DNA of 64,000 nucleotides from Crossaster papposus (lineage: Eukaryota; Echinodermata; Asteroidea; Velatida; Solasteridae). The notes below the pieces were generated by a model. The model saw only the letters and a program-made list of their open reading frames with translations, was not told where the DNA came from and did no database searches. Where the stretch lies: the NCBI GenBank assembly GCA_037893245.1, contig JBAIAA010000873.1:124001-188000 (forward strand), read 5' to 3'. Positions within the stretch are counted from its first letter, which is position 1. Each line of letters starts with the position of its first letter. The translations under genes and the position numbers were made by a program. This document shows, piece by piece, positions 51,561 to 63,900 of this stretch.

Positions 51561-52290
51561 AACAAAGCATGCCCCGGGTCAAATTGCAATTTTGCCATTC
51601 CTGGAGGCCCCCCCTCTATCTCCTAACACCCAGCCCCTTCCCGGGGCATGCTTTCCTTCATGCCCTTATTTGTGGGCGGGGATTGTGTGCACAAACCTAT
51701 GGCGAATTTGAAACGCGTGTGTTAACGTTAACATTTTCAGAAAATCGAAATAAAATACTAACAAAGCATGCCCCGGGTCAAATTGCTAATTTTGCCATTC
51801 CTGGAGGCCCCCCTCTATCTCCTAACACCCAGCCCCTTCCCGGGGCATGCTTTCCTTCATGCCCTTATTTGTGGCGGGGATTGTGTGCACAAACCTATGG
51901 CGAATTTGAAACGCGTGTGTTAACGTTAAAATTTTTAGAAAATCGAAATAAAATACTAACAAAGCATGCCCCGGGTCAAATTGCAAATTTTGCCATTCCT
52001 GGAGGCCCCCCTCTATCTCCTAACACCCAGCCTCTTCCCGGGGCATGCTTTCCTTCATGCCCTTATTTGTGGGCGTGGATTGTGTGCACAAACCTATGGC
52101 GAATTTGAAACGCGTGTGTTAACGTTAACATTTTCAGAAAATCGAAATAAAATACTAACAAAGCATGCCCCGGGTCAAATTGCTAATTTTGCCATTCCTG
52201 GAGGCCCCCCTCTATCTCCTAACACCCAGCCCCTTCCCGGGGCATGCTTTCCTTCATGCCCTTATTTGTGGGCGGGGATTGTGTGCACAA
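51131..52290. repeat. Block matched by 54710-55870
   Basis: Ordered marks recur 3579-3580 bp later: CGTGAAAATTTTC with one-C-short CATGCCCGGGTC, CGTAACAATTTTC with CTAATGTTGCC, AAATTGCAATTTTGCC with an extra C, ATTTTTAGAAAATCG and CAGCCTCTTCCC. TGTGGCGGGG (one G short, near 51873) accounts for the one-base offset change. The first two monomers also recur alone at 52920-53317. Confidence 0.82.
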
Positions 52291-53316
52291 ACCTATGGCG
52301 AATTTGAAACGCGTGTGTTAACGTTAACATTTTCAGAAAATCGAAATAAAATACTAACAAAGCATGCCCCGGGTCAAATTGCTAATTTTGCCATTCCTGG
52401 AGGCCCCCCTCTATCTCCTAACACCCAGCCCCTTCCCGGGGCATGCTTTCCTTCATGCCCTTATTTGTGGGCGGGGATTGTGTGCACAAACCTATGGCGA
52501 ATTTGAAACGCGTGTGTTAACGTTAACATTTTCAGAAAATCGAAATAAAATACTAACAAAGCATGCCCCTGGTCAAATTGCTAATTTTGCCATTCCTGGA
52601 GGCCCCCCTCTATCTCCTAACACCCAGCCCCTTCCCGGGGCATGCTTTCCTTCATGCCCTTATTTGTGGGCGGGGATTGTGTGCACAAACCTATGGCGAA
52701 TTTGAAACGCGTGTGTTAACGTTAAAGTTTTCAGAAAATCGAAATAAAATACTAACAAAGCATGCCCCGGGTCAAATTGCTAATTTTGCCATTCCTGGAG
52801 GCCCCCCTCTATCTCCTAACACCCAGCCCCTTCCCGGGGCATGCTTTCCTTCATGCCCTTATTTGTGGGCGGGGATTGTGTGCACAAACCTATGGCGAAT
52901 TTGAAACGCGTGTGTTAACGTGAAAATTTTCAGAAAATCGAAATAAAATACTAACAAAGCATGCCCGGGTCAAATTGCAAATTTTGCCATTCCTGGAGGC
53001 CCCCCTCTATCTCCTAACACCCAGCCCCTTCCCGGGGCATGCTTTCCTTCATGCCCTTATTTGTGGGCGGGGATTGTGTGCACAAACCTATGGCGAATTT
53101 GAAACGCGTGTGTTAACGTAACAATTTTCAGAAAATCGAAATAAAATACTAACAAAGCATGCCCCGGGTCAAATTGCTAATGTTGCCATTCCTGGAGGCC
53201 CCCCTCTATCTCCTAACACCCAGCCCCTTCCCGGGGCATGCTTTCCTTCATGCCCTTATTTGTGGGCGGGGATTGTGTGCACAAACCTATGGCGAATTTG
53301 AAACGCGTGTGTTAAC

Positions 53317-54508
53317 GTTATAATTTTCAGAAAATCGAAATAAAGTACTAACAAAGCATTCCCCGGGTCAAATTGCTAATTTTGCCATTCCTGGAGGCCC
53401 CCCTCTATCTCCTAACACCCAGCCCCTTCCCGGGGCATGCTTTCCTTCATGCCCTTATTTGTGGGCGGGGATTGTGTGCACAAACCTATGGCGAATTTGA
53501 AACGCGTGTGTTAACGTTAATATTTTCAGAAAATCGAAATAAAATACTAACAAAGCATGCCCCGCGTCAAATTGCTAATTTTGCCATTCCTGGAGGCCCC
53601 CCTCTATCTCCTAACAGCCAGTCCCTTCCCGGGGCATGCTTTCCTTCATGCCCTTATTTGTGGGCTGGGATTGTGTGCACAAACCTATGGCGAATTTGAA
53701 ACGCGTGTGTTAACGTTAACATTTTCAGAAAATCGAAATAAAATACTAACAAAGCATGCCCCGGGTCAAATTGCTAATTTTGCCATTCCTGGAGGCCCCC
53801 CTCTATCTCCTAACACCCAGCCCCTTCCCGGGGCATGCTTTCCTTCATGCCCTTATTTGTGGGCGGGGATTGTGTGCACAAACCTATGGCGAATTTGAAA
53901 CGCGTGTGTTAACGTGAAAATTTTCAGAAAATCGAAATAAAATACTAACAAAGCATGCCCCGGGTCAAATTGCTAATTTTGCCATTCCTGGAGGCCCCCC
54001 TCTATCTCCTAACACCCAGCCCCTTCCCGGGGCATGCTTTCCTTCATGCCCTTATTTGTGGGCGGGGATTGTGTGCACAAACCTATGGCGAATTTGAAAC
54101 GCGTGTGTTAACGTAAACATTTTCAGAAAATCGAAATAAAATACTAACACAGCATGCCCCGGGTCAAAAAGCTAATTTTGCCATTCCTGGAGGCCCCCCT
54201 CTATCTCCTAACACCCAGCCCCTTCCCGGTGCATGCTTTCCTTCATGCCCTTATTTGTGGGCGGGGATTGTGTGCACAAACCTATGGCGAATTTGAAACG
54301 CGTGTGTTAACGTTAACATTTTCAGAAAATCGAAATAAAATACTAACAAAGCATGCCCCGGGTCAAATTGCTAATTTTGCCATTCCTGGAGGCCCCCCTC
54401 TATCTCCTAACACCCAGCCCCTTCCCGGGGCATGCTTTCCTTCATGCCCTTATTTGTGGGCGGGGATTGTGTGCACAAACCTATGGCGAATTTGAAACGC
54501 GTGTGTTA
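53317..54508. repeat. Block matched by 55903-57094
   Basis: GTTATAATTTTC (53317/55903), TTAATATTTTC, CCCCGCGTC, TAACAGCCAGTCCC, GGGCTGGG, CGTGAAAATTTTC and the CACAGCATG/AAAAAGC/CCCGGTGCATGC monomer recur at an offset of 2586 bp (13 monomers minus one base). A partial third copy lies at about 61080-62050. Confidence 0.85.
54141..54339. repeat. Variant monomer with both inverted arms altered
   Basis: This variant reads AACACAGCATGCCCCGGG, GTCAAAAAGCTAA and CCCGGTGCATGC. Both 15-bp arms carry a change (AAAGC to ACAGC; CCCGGGGC to CCCGGTGC) and the changes do not restore pairing. It recurs near 56740, 57138, 58132, 59326 and 61713 and nowhere before 54 kb. Confidence 0.85.
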
Positions 54509-54709
54509 ACGTGAACATTTTCAGAAAATCGAAATAAAATACTAACAAAGCATGCCCCGGGTCAAATTGCTAATTTTGCCATTCCTGGAGGCCCCCCTCT
54601 ATCTCCTAACACCCAGCCCCTTCCCGGGGCATGCTTTCCTTCATGCCCTTATTTGTGGGCGGGGATTGTGTGCACAAACCTATGGCGAATTTGAAACGCG
54701 TGTGTTAAC

Positions 54710-55870
54710 GTGAAAATTTTCAGAAAATCGAAATAAAATACTAACAAAGCATGCCCGGGTCAAATTGCAAATTTTGCCATTCCTGGAGGCCCCCCTCTAT
54801 CTCCTAACACCCAGCCCCTTCCCGGGGCATGCTTTCCTTCATGCCCTTATTTGTGGGCGGGGATTGTGTGCACAAACCTATGGCGAATTTGAAACGCGTG
54901 TGTTAACGTAACAATTTTCAGAAAATCGAAATAAAATACTAACAAAGCATGCCCCGGGTCAAATTGCTAATGTTGCCATTCCTGGAGGCCCCCCTCTATC
55001 TCCTAACACCCAGCCCCTTCCCGGGGCATGCTTTCCTTCATGCCCTTATTTGTGGGCGGGGATTGTGTGCACAAACCTATGGCGAATTTGAAACGCGTGT
55101 GTTAACGTTAAAATTTTCAGAAAATCGAAATAAAATACTAACAAAGCATGCCCCGGGTCAAATTGCAATTTTGCCATTCCTGGAGGCCCCCCCTCTATCT
55201 CCTAACACCCAGCCCCTTCCCGGGGCATGCTTTCCTTCATGCCCTTATTTGTGGGCGGGGATTGTGTGCACAAACCTATGGCGAATTTGAAACGCGTGTG
55301 TTAACGTTAACATTTTCAGAAAATCGAAATAAAATACTAACAAAGCATGCCTCGGGTCAAATTGCTAATTTTGCCATTCCTGGAGGCCCCCCTCTATCTC
55401 CTAACACCCAGCCCCTTCCCGGGGCATGCTTTCCTTCATGCCCTTATTTGTGGGCGGGGATTGTGTGCACAAACATATGGCGAATTTGAAACGCGTGTGT
55501 TAACGTTAAAATTTTTAGAAAATCGAAATAAAATACTAACAAAGCATGCCCCGGGTCAAATTGCAAATTTTGCCATTCCTGGAGGCCCCCCTCTATCTCC
55601 TAACACCCAGCCTCTTCCCGGGGCATGCTTTCCTTCATGCCCTTATTTGTGGGCGTGGATTGTGTGCACAAACCTATGGCGAATTTGAAACGCGTGTGTT
55701 AACGTTAACATTTTCAGAAAATCGAAATAAAATACTAACAAAGCATGCCCCGGGTCAAATTGCTAATTTTGCCATTCCTGGAGGCCCCCCTTTATCTCCT
55801 AACACCCAGCCCCTTCCCGGGGCATGCTTTCCTTCATGCCCTTATTTGTGGGCGGGGATTGTGTGCACAA
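54710..55870. repeat. Copy of the 51.1-52.3 kb block
   Basis: Same series of marks as its upstream partner. AAACATATGG near 55474 and CATGCCTCGGG near 55348 are private to this copy. Confidence 0.82.
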
Positions 55871-55902
55871 ACCTATGGCGAATTTGAAACGCGTGTGTTA
55901 AC

Positions 55903-57094
55903 GTTATAATTTTCAGAAAATCGAAATAAAATACTAACAAAGCATGCCCCGGGTCAAATTGCTAATTTTGCCATTCCTGGAGGCCCCCCTCTATCTCCTA
56001 ACACCCATCCCCTTCCCGGGGCATGCTTTCCTTCATGCCCTTATTTGTGGGCGGGGATTGTGTGCACAAACCTATGGCGAATTTGAAACGCGTGTGTTAA
56101 CGTTAATATTTTCAGAAAATCGAAATAAAATACTAACAAAGCATGCCCCGCGTCAAATTGCTAATTTTGCCATTCCTGGAGGCCCCCCTCTATCTCCTAA
56201 CAGCCAGTCCCTTCCCGGGGCATGCTTTCCTTCATGCCCTTATTTGTGGGCTGGGATTGTGTGCACAAACCTATGGCGAATTTGAAACGCGTGTGTTAAC
56301 GTTAACATTTTCAGAAAATCGAAATAAAATACTAACAAAGCATGCCCCGGGTCAAATTGCTAATTTTGCCATTCCTGGAGGCCCCCCTCTATCTCCTAAC
56401 ACCCAGCCCCTTCCCGGGGCATGCTTTCCTTCATGCCCTTATTTGTGGGCGGGGATTGTGTGCACAAACCTATGGCGAATTTGAAACGCGTGTGTTAACG
56501 TGAAAATTTTCAGAAAATCGAAATAAAATACTAACAAAGCATGCCCCGGGGCAAATTGCTAATTTTGCCATTCCTGGAGGCCCCCCTCTATCTCCTAACA
56601 CCCAGCCCCTTCCCGGGGCATGCTTTCCTTCATGCCCTTATTTGTGGGCGGGGATTGTGTGCACAAACCTATGGCGAATTTGAAACGCGTGTGTTAACGT
56701 AAACATTTTCAGAAAATCGAAATAAAATACTAACACAGCATGCCCCGGGTCAAAAAGCTAATTTTGCCATTCCTGGAGGCCCCCCTCTATCTCCTAACAC
56801 CCAGCCCCTTCCCGGTGCATGCTTTCCTTCATGCCCTTATTTGTGGGCGGGGATTGTGTGCACAAACCTATGGCGAATTTGAAACGCGTGTGTTAACGTT
56901 AACATTTTCAGAAAATCGAAATAAAATACTAACAAAGCATGCCCCGGGTCAAATTGCTAATTTTGCCATTCCTGGAGGCCCCCCTCTATCTCCTAACACC
57001 CAGCCCCTTCCCGGGGCATGCTTTCCTTCATGCCCTTATTTGTGGGCGGGGATTGTGTGCACAAACCTATGGCGAATTTGAAACGCGTGTGTTA
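55903..57094. repeat. Copy of the 53.3-54.5 kb block
   Basis: Same ordered marks as its upstream partner; private changes include CACCCATCCCC near 56007 and CCGGGGCAAATT near 56548. Confidence 0.85.
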
Positions 57095-57129
57095 ACGTAA
57101 ACATTTTCAGAAAATCGAAATAAAATACT

Positions 57130-60060
57130 AACACAGCATGCCCCGGGTCAAAAAGCTAAATTTGCCATTCCTGGAGGCCCCCCTCTATCTCCTAACACCC
57201 AGCCCCTTCCCGGTGCATGCTTTCCTTCATGCCCTTATTTGTGGCGGGGATTGTGTGCACAAACCTATGGCGAATTTAAAACGCGTGTGTTAACGTTAAA
57301 ATTTTCAGAAAATCGAAATAAAATACTAACAAAGCACGCCCCGGGTCAAATTGCTAATTTTGCCATTCTTGGAGGCCCCCCTCAATCTCCTAACACCCAG
57401 CCCCTTCCCGGGGCATGCTTTCCTTCATGCCCTTATTTGTGGGCTGGGATTGTGTGCACAAACCTATGGCGAATTTGAAACGCGTGTGTTAACGTTACAA
57501 TTTTCAGAAAATCGAAATAAAATACTAACAAAGCATGCCCCGGGTCAAATTGCTAATTTTGCCATTCCTGGAGGCGCCCCTCTATCTCCTAACACCCAGC
57601 CCCTTCCCGGGGCATGCTTTCCTTCATGCCCTTATTTGTGGGCGGGGATTGTGTGCACAAACCTATGGCGAATTTGAAACGCGTGTGTTAACGTTAACAT
57701 TTTCAGAAAATCGAAATAAAATACTAACAAAGCATGCCCCGGGTCAAATTGCTAATTTTGCCATTCCTGGAGGCCCCCCTCTATCTCCTAACACCCAGCC
57801 CCTTCCCGGGGCATGCTTTCCTTCATGCCCTTATTTGTGGGCGGGGATTGTGTGCACAAACCTATGGCGAATTTGAAACGCGTGTGTTAACGTGAACATT
57901 TTCAGAAAATCGAAATAAAATACTAACAAAGCATGCCCCGGGTCAAATTGCTAATTTTGCCATTCCTGGAGGCCCCCCTCTATCTCCTAACACCCAGCCC
58001 CTTCCCGGGGCATGCTTTCCTTCATGCCCTTATTTGTGGGCGGGGATTGTGTGCACAAACCTATGGCGAATTTGAAACGCGTGTGTTAACGTAAACATTT
58101 TCAGAAAATCGAAATAAAATACTAACACAGCATGCCCCGGGTCAAAAAGCTAATTTTGCCATTCCTGGAGGCCCCCCTCTATCTCCTAACACCCAGCCCC
58201 TTCCCGGTGCATGCTTTCCTTCATGCCCTTATTTGTGGGCGGGGATTGTGTGCACAAACCTATGGCGAATTTAAAACGCGTGTGTTAACGTTAAAATTTT
58301 CAGAAAATCGAAATAAAATACTAACAAAGCATGCCCCGGGTCAAATTGCTAATTTTGCCATTCTTGGAGGCCCCCCTCAATCTCCTAACACCCAGCCCCT
58401 TCCCGGGGCATGCTTTCCTTCATGCCCTTATTTGTGGGCTGGGATTGTGTGCACAAACCTATGGCGAATTTGAAACGCGTGTGTTAACGTTACAATTTTC
58501 AGAAAATCGAAATAAAATACTAACAAAGCATGCCCCGGGTCAAATTGCTAATTTTGCCATTTCTGGAGGCGCCCCTCTATCTCCTAACACCCAGCCCCTT
58601 CCCGGGGCATGCTTTCCTTCATGCCCTTATTTGTGGGCGGGGATTGTGTGCACAAACCTATGGCGAATTTGAAACGCGTGTGTTAACGTTAATATTTTCA
58701 GAAAATCGAAATAAAATACTAACAAAGCATGCCCCGGGTCAAATTGCTAATTTTGCCATTCCTGGAGGCCCCCCTCTATCTCCTAACACCCAGCCCCTTC
58801 CCGGGGCATGCTTTCCTTCATGCCCTTATTTGTGGGCGGGGATTGTGTGCACAAACCTATGGCGAATTTGAAACGCGTGTGTTAACGTTAACATTTTCAG
58901 AAAATCGAAATAAAATACTAACAAAGCATGCCCCGGGTCAAATTGCTAATTTTGCCATTCCTGGAGGCCCCCCTCTATCTCCTAACACCCAGCCCCTTCC
59001 CGGGGCATGCTTTCCTTCATGCCCTTATTTGTGGGCGGGGATTGTGTGCACAAACCTATGGCGAATTTGAAACGCGTGTGTTAACGTGAACATTTTCAGA
59101 AAATCGAAATAAAATACTAACAAAGCATGCCCCGGGTCAAATTGCTAATTTTGCCATTCCTGGATGCCCCCCTCTATCTCCTAACACCCAGCCCCTTCCC
59201 GGGGCATGCTTTCCTTCATGCCCTTATTTGTGGGCGGGGATTGTGTGCACAAACCTATGGCGAATTTGAAACGCGTGTGTTAACGTAAACATTTTCAGAA
59301 AATCGAAATAAAATACTAACACAGCATGCCCCGGGTCAAAAAGCTAATTTTGCCATTCCTGGAGGCCCCCCTCTATCTCCTAACACCCAGCCCCTTCCCG
59401 GTGCATGCTTTCCTTCATGCCCTTATTTGTGGGCGGGGATTGTGTGCACAAACCTATGGCGAATTTAAAACGCGTGTGTTAACGTTAAAATTTTCAGAAA
59501 ATCGAAATAAAATACTAACAAAGCATGCCCCGGGTCAAATTGCTAATTTTGCTATTCTTGGAGGCCCCCCTCAATCTCCTAACACCCAGCCCCTTCCCGG
59601 GGCATGCTTTCCTTCATGCCCTTATTTGTGGGCTGGGATTGTGTGCACAAACCTATGGCGAATTTGAAACGCGTGTGTTAACGTTACAATTTTCAGAAAA
59701 TCGAAATAAAATACTAACAAAGCATGCCCCGGTCAAATTGCTAATTTTGCCATTCCTGGAGGCGCCCCTCTATCTCCTAACACCCAGCCCCTTCCCGGGG
59801 CATGCTTTCCTTCATGCCCTTATTTGTGGGCGGGGATTGTGTGCACAAACCTATGGCGAATTTGAAACGCGTGTGTTAACGTTAATATTTTCAGAAAATC
59901 GAAATAAAATACTAACAAAGCATGCCCCGGGTCAAATTGCTAATTTTGCCATTCCTGGAGGCCCCCCTCTATCTCCTAACACCCAGCCCCTTCCCGGGGA
60001 ATGCTTTCCTTCATGCCCTTATTTGTGGGCAGGGATTGTGTGCACAAACCTATGGCGAAT
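57130..60060. repeat. 5- to 6-mer higher-order repeat, about 2.6 units
   Basis: Units begin at the AAAAAGC monomer near 57138, 58132 and 59326 (offsets 994 and 1194). Ordered marks are AAAAAGC with CCCGGTGCATGC, GAATTTAAAACGCG, CCATTCTTGG or CTATTCTTGG with CCTCAATCTCC, GGGCTGGG and GGAGGCGCCCC. The second unit has one monomer more, the one preceded by TTAATATTTTC. The third unit carries CCCCGGTC (one base lost) near 59728. Confidence 0.85.
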
Positions 60061-61911
60061 TTGAAACGCGTGTGTTAACGTTAAAATTTTCAGAAAATCG
60101 AAATAAAATACTAACAAAGCATGCCCCGGGTCAAATTGCTAATTTTGCCATTCCTGGAGGCCCCCCTCTATCTCCTAACACCCAGCCCCTTCCCGGGGCA
60201 TGCTTTCCTTCATGCCCTTATTTGTGGGCGGGGATTGTGTGCACAAACCTATGGCGAATTTGAAACGCGTGTGTTAACGTTAACATTTTCAGAAAATCGA
60301 AATAAAATACTAACAAAGCATGCCCCGGGTCAAATTGCTAATTTTGCCATTCCTGGAGGCCCCCCTTTATCTCCTAACACCCAGCCCCTTCCCGGGGCAT
60401 GCTTTCCTTCATGCCCTTATTTGTGGGCGGGGATTGTGTGCACAAACCTATGGCGAATTTGAAACGCGTGTGTTAACGTTATAATTTTCAGAAAATCGAA
60501 ATAAAATACTAACAAAGCATGCCCCGCGTCAAATTGCTAATTTTGCCATTCCTGGAGGCCCCCCTCTATCTCCTAACAGCCAGTCCCTTCCCGGGGCATG
60601 CTTTCCTTCATGCCCTTATTTGTGGGCTGGGATTGTGTGCACAAACCTATGGCGAATTTGAAACGCGTGTGTTAACGTTAACATTTTCAGAAAATCGAAA
60701 TAAAATACTAACAAAGCATGCCCCGGGTCAAATTGCTAATTTTGCCATTCCTGGAGGCCCCCCTCTATATCCTAACACCCAGCCCCTTCCCGGGGCATGC
60801 TTTCCTTCATGCCCTTATTTGTGGGCGGGGATTGTGTGCACAAACCTATGGCGAATTTGAAACGCGTGTGTTAACGTTAACATTTTCAGAAAATCGAAAT
60901 AAAATACTAACAAAGCATGCCCTGGGTCAAATTGCTAATTTTGCCATTCCTGGAGGCCCCCCTTTATCTCCTAACACCCAGCCCCTTCCCGGGGCATGCT
61001 TTCCTTCATGCCCTTATTTGTGGGCGGGGATTGTGTGCACAAACCTATGGCGAATTTGAAGCGCGTGTGTTAACGTTAATATTTTCAGAAAATCGAAATA
61101 AAATACTAACAAAGCATGCCCCGCGTCAAATTGCTAATTTTGCCATTCCTGGAGGCCCCCCTCTATCTCCTAACAGCCAGTCCCTTCCCGGGGCATGCTT
61201 TCCTTCATGCCCTTATTTGTGGGCTGGGATTGTGTGCACAAACCTATGGCGAATTTGAAACGCGTGTGTTAACGTTAACATTTTCAGAAAATCGAAATAA
61301 AATACTAACAAAGCATGCCCCGGGTCAAATTGCTAATTTTGCCATTCCTGGAGGCCCCCCTCTATCTCCTAACACCCAGCCCCTTCCCGGGGCATGCTTT
61401 CCTTCATGCCATTATTTGTGGGCGGGGATTGTGTGCACAAACCTATGGCGAATTTGAAACGCGTGTGTTAACGTGAAAATTTTCAGAAAATCGAAATAAA
61501 ATACTAACAAAGCATGCCCCGGGTCAAATTGCTAATTTTGCCATTCCTGGAGGCCCCCCTCTATCTCCTAACACCCAGCCCCTTCCCGGGGCATGCTTTC
61601 CTTCATGCCCTTATTTGTGGGCGGGGATTGTGTGCACAAACCTATGGCGAATTTGAAACGCGTGTGTTAACGTAAACATTTTCAGAAAATCGAAATAAAA
61701 TACTAACACAGCATGCCCCGGGTCAAAAAGCTAATTTTGCCATTCCTGGAGGCCCCCCTCTATCTCCTAACACCCAGCCCCTTCCCGGTGCATGCTTTCC
61801 TTCATGCCCTTATTTGTGGGCGGGGATTGTGTGCACAAACCTATGGCGAATTTGAAACGCGTGTGTTAACGTTAACATTTTCAGAAAATCGAAATAAAAT
61901 ACTAACAAAGC

Positions 61912-63900
61912 ATGCCCCGGGTCAAATTGCTAATTTTGCCATTCCTGGAGGCCCCCCTCTATCTCCTAACACCCAGCCCCTTCCCGGGGCATGCTTTCCT
62001 TCATGCCCTTATTTGTGGGCGGGGATTGTGTGCACATACCAATGGCGAATTTGAAACGCGTGTGTTAACGTTACAATTTTCAGAAAATCGAAATAAAATA
62101 CTAACAAAGCATGCCCCGGGTCAAATTGCTAATTTTGCCATTCCTGGAGGCCCCCCTCTATCTCCTAACACCCAGCCCCTTCCCGGGGCATGCTTTCCTT
62201 CATGCCCTTATTTGTGGGCGGGGATTGTGTGCACAAACATATGGCGAATTTGAAACGCGTGTGTTAACGTTAATATTTTCAGAAAATCGAAATAAAATAC
62301 TAACAAAGCATGCCCCGGGTCAAATTGCTAATTTTGCCATTCCTGGAGGCCCCCCTCTATCTCCTAACACCCAGCCCCTTCCCGGGGCATGCTTTCCTTC
62401 ATGCCCTTATTTGTGGGCGGGGATTGTGTGCACAAACCTATGGCGAATTTGAAACGCGTGTGTTAACGTTAAAATTTTCAGAAAATCGAAATAAAATACT
62501 AACAAAGCATGCCCCGGGTCAAATTGCTAATTTTGCCATTCCTGGAGGCCCCCCTCTATCTCCTAACACCCAGCCCCTTCCCGGGGCATGCTTTCCTTCA
62601 TGCCCTTATTTGTGGGCGGGGATTGTGTGCACAAACCTATGGCGAATTTGAAACGCGTGTGTTAACGTTAAAATTTTCAGAAAATCGAAATAAAATACTA
62701 ACAAAGCATGCCCCGGGTCAAATTGCTAATTTTGCCATTCCTGGAGGCCCCCCTCTATCTCCTAACACCCAGCCCCTTCCCGGGGCATGCTTTCCTTCAT
62801 GCCCTTATTTGTGGGCGGGGATTGTGTGCACAAACCTATGGCGAATTTGAAACGCGTGTGTTAACGTAACAATTTTCAGAAAATCGAAATAAAATACTAA
62901 CAAAGCATGCCCCGGGTCAAATTGCTAATTTTGCTATTCCTGGAGGCCCCCCTCTATCTCCTAACACCCAGCCCCTTCCCGGGGCATGCTTTCCTTCATG
63001 CCCTTATTTGTGGGCGGGGATTGTGTCCACATACCTATGGCGAATTTGAAACGCGTGTGTTAACGTTACAATTTTCAGAAAATCGAAATAAAATACTAAC
63101 AAAGCATGCCCCGGGTCAAATTGCTAATTTTGCCATTCCTGGAGGCCCCCCTCTATCTCCTAACACCCAGCCCCTTCCCGGGGCATGCTTTCCTTCATGC
63201 CCTTATTTGTGGGCGGGGATTGTGTGCACAAACATATGGCGAATTTGAAACGCGTGTGTTAACGTTAATATTTTCAGAAAATCGAAATAAAATACTAACA
63301 AAGCATGCCCCGGGTCAAATTGCTAATTTTGCCATTCCTGGAGGCCCCCCTCTATCTCCTAACACCCAGCCCCTTCCCGGGGCATGCTTTCCTTCATGCC
63401 CTTATTTGTGGGCGGGGATTGTGTGCACAAACCTATGGCGAATTTGAAACGCGTGTGTTAACGTTAAAATTTTCAGAAAATCGAAATAAAATACTAACAA
63501 AGCATGCCCCGGGTCAAATTGCTAATTTTGCCATTCCTGGAGGCCCCCCTCTATCTCCTAACACCCAGCCCCTTCCCGGGGCATGCTTTCCTTCATGCCC
63601 TTATTTGTGGGCGGGGATTGTGTGCACAAACCTATGGCGAATTTGAAACGCGTGTGTTAACGTTAACATTTTCAGAAAATCGAAATAAAATACTAACAAA
63701 GCATGCCCCGGGTCAAATTGCTAATTTTGCCATTCCTGGAGGCCCCCCACTATCTCCTAACACCCAGCCCCTTCCCGGGGCATGCTTTCCTTCATGCCCT
63801 TATTTGTGGGCGGGGATTGTGTGCACAAACCTATGGCGAATTTGAAACGCGTGTGTTAACGTGAACATTTTCAGAAAATCGAAATAAAATACTAACAAAG
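61912..63900. repeat. Tandem duplication of a 995-bp 5-mer
   Basis: About 61912-62906 and 62907-63900 share CACATACC near 62033/63028, AAACATATGG near 62236/63231, TTAATATTTTC near 62271/63266 and the following monomers at an offset of 995. Single changes separate them, such as GTGTCCACATACC in the second and ACCAATGG in the first. Confidence 0.8.

Noticed and set aside
161-63845. Hundreds of overlapping 75-113 aa open frames beginning MPRVKLLILPFLEAP or MCAQTYGEFETRV
   Set aside because: They repeat every monomer and overlap one another in rotating frames because 199 is not a multiple of 3. Variants include nonsense and frameshift changes with no sign of constraint, so they are translation shadows of the satellite.
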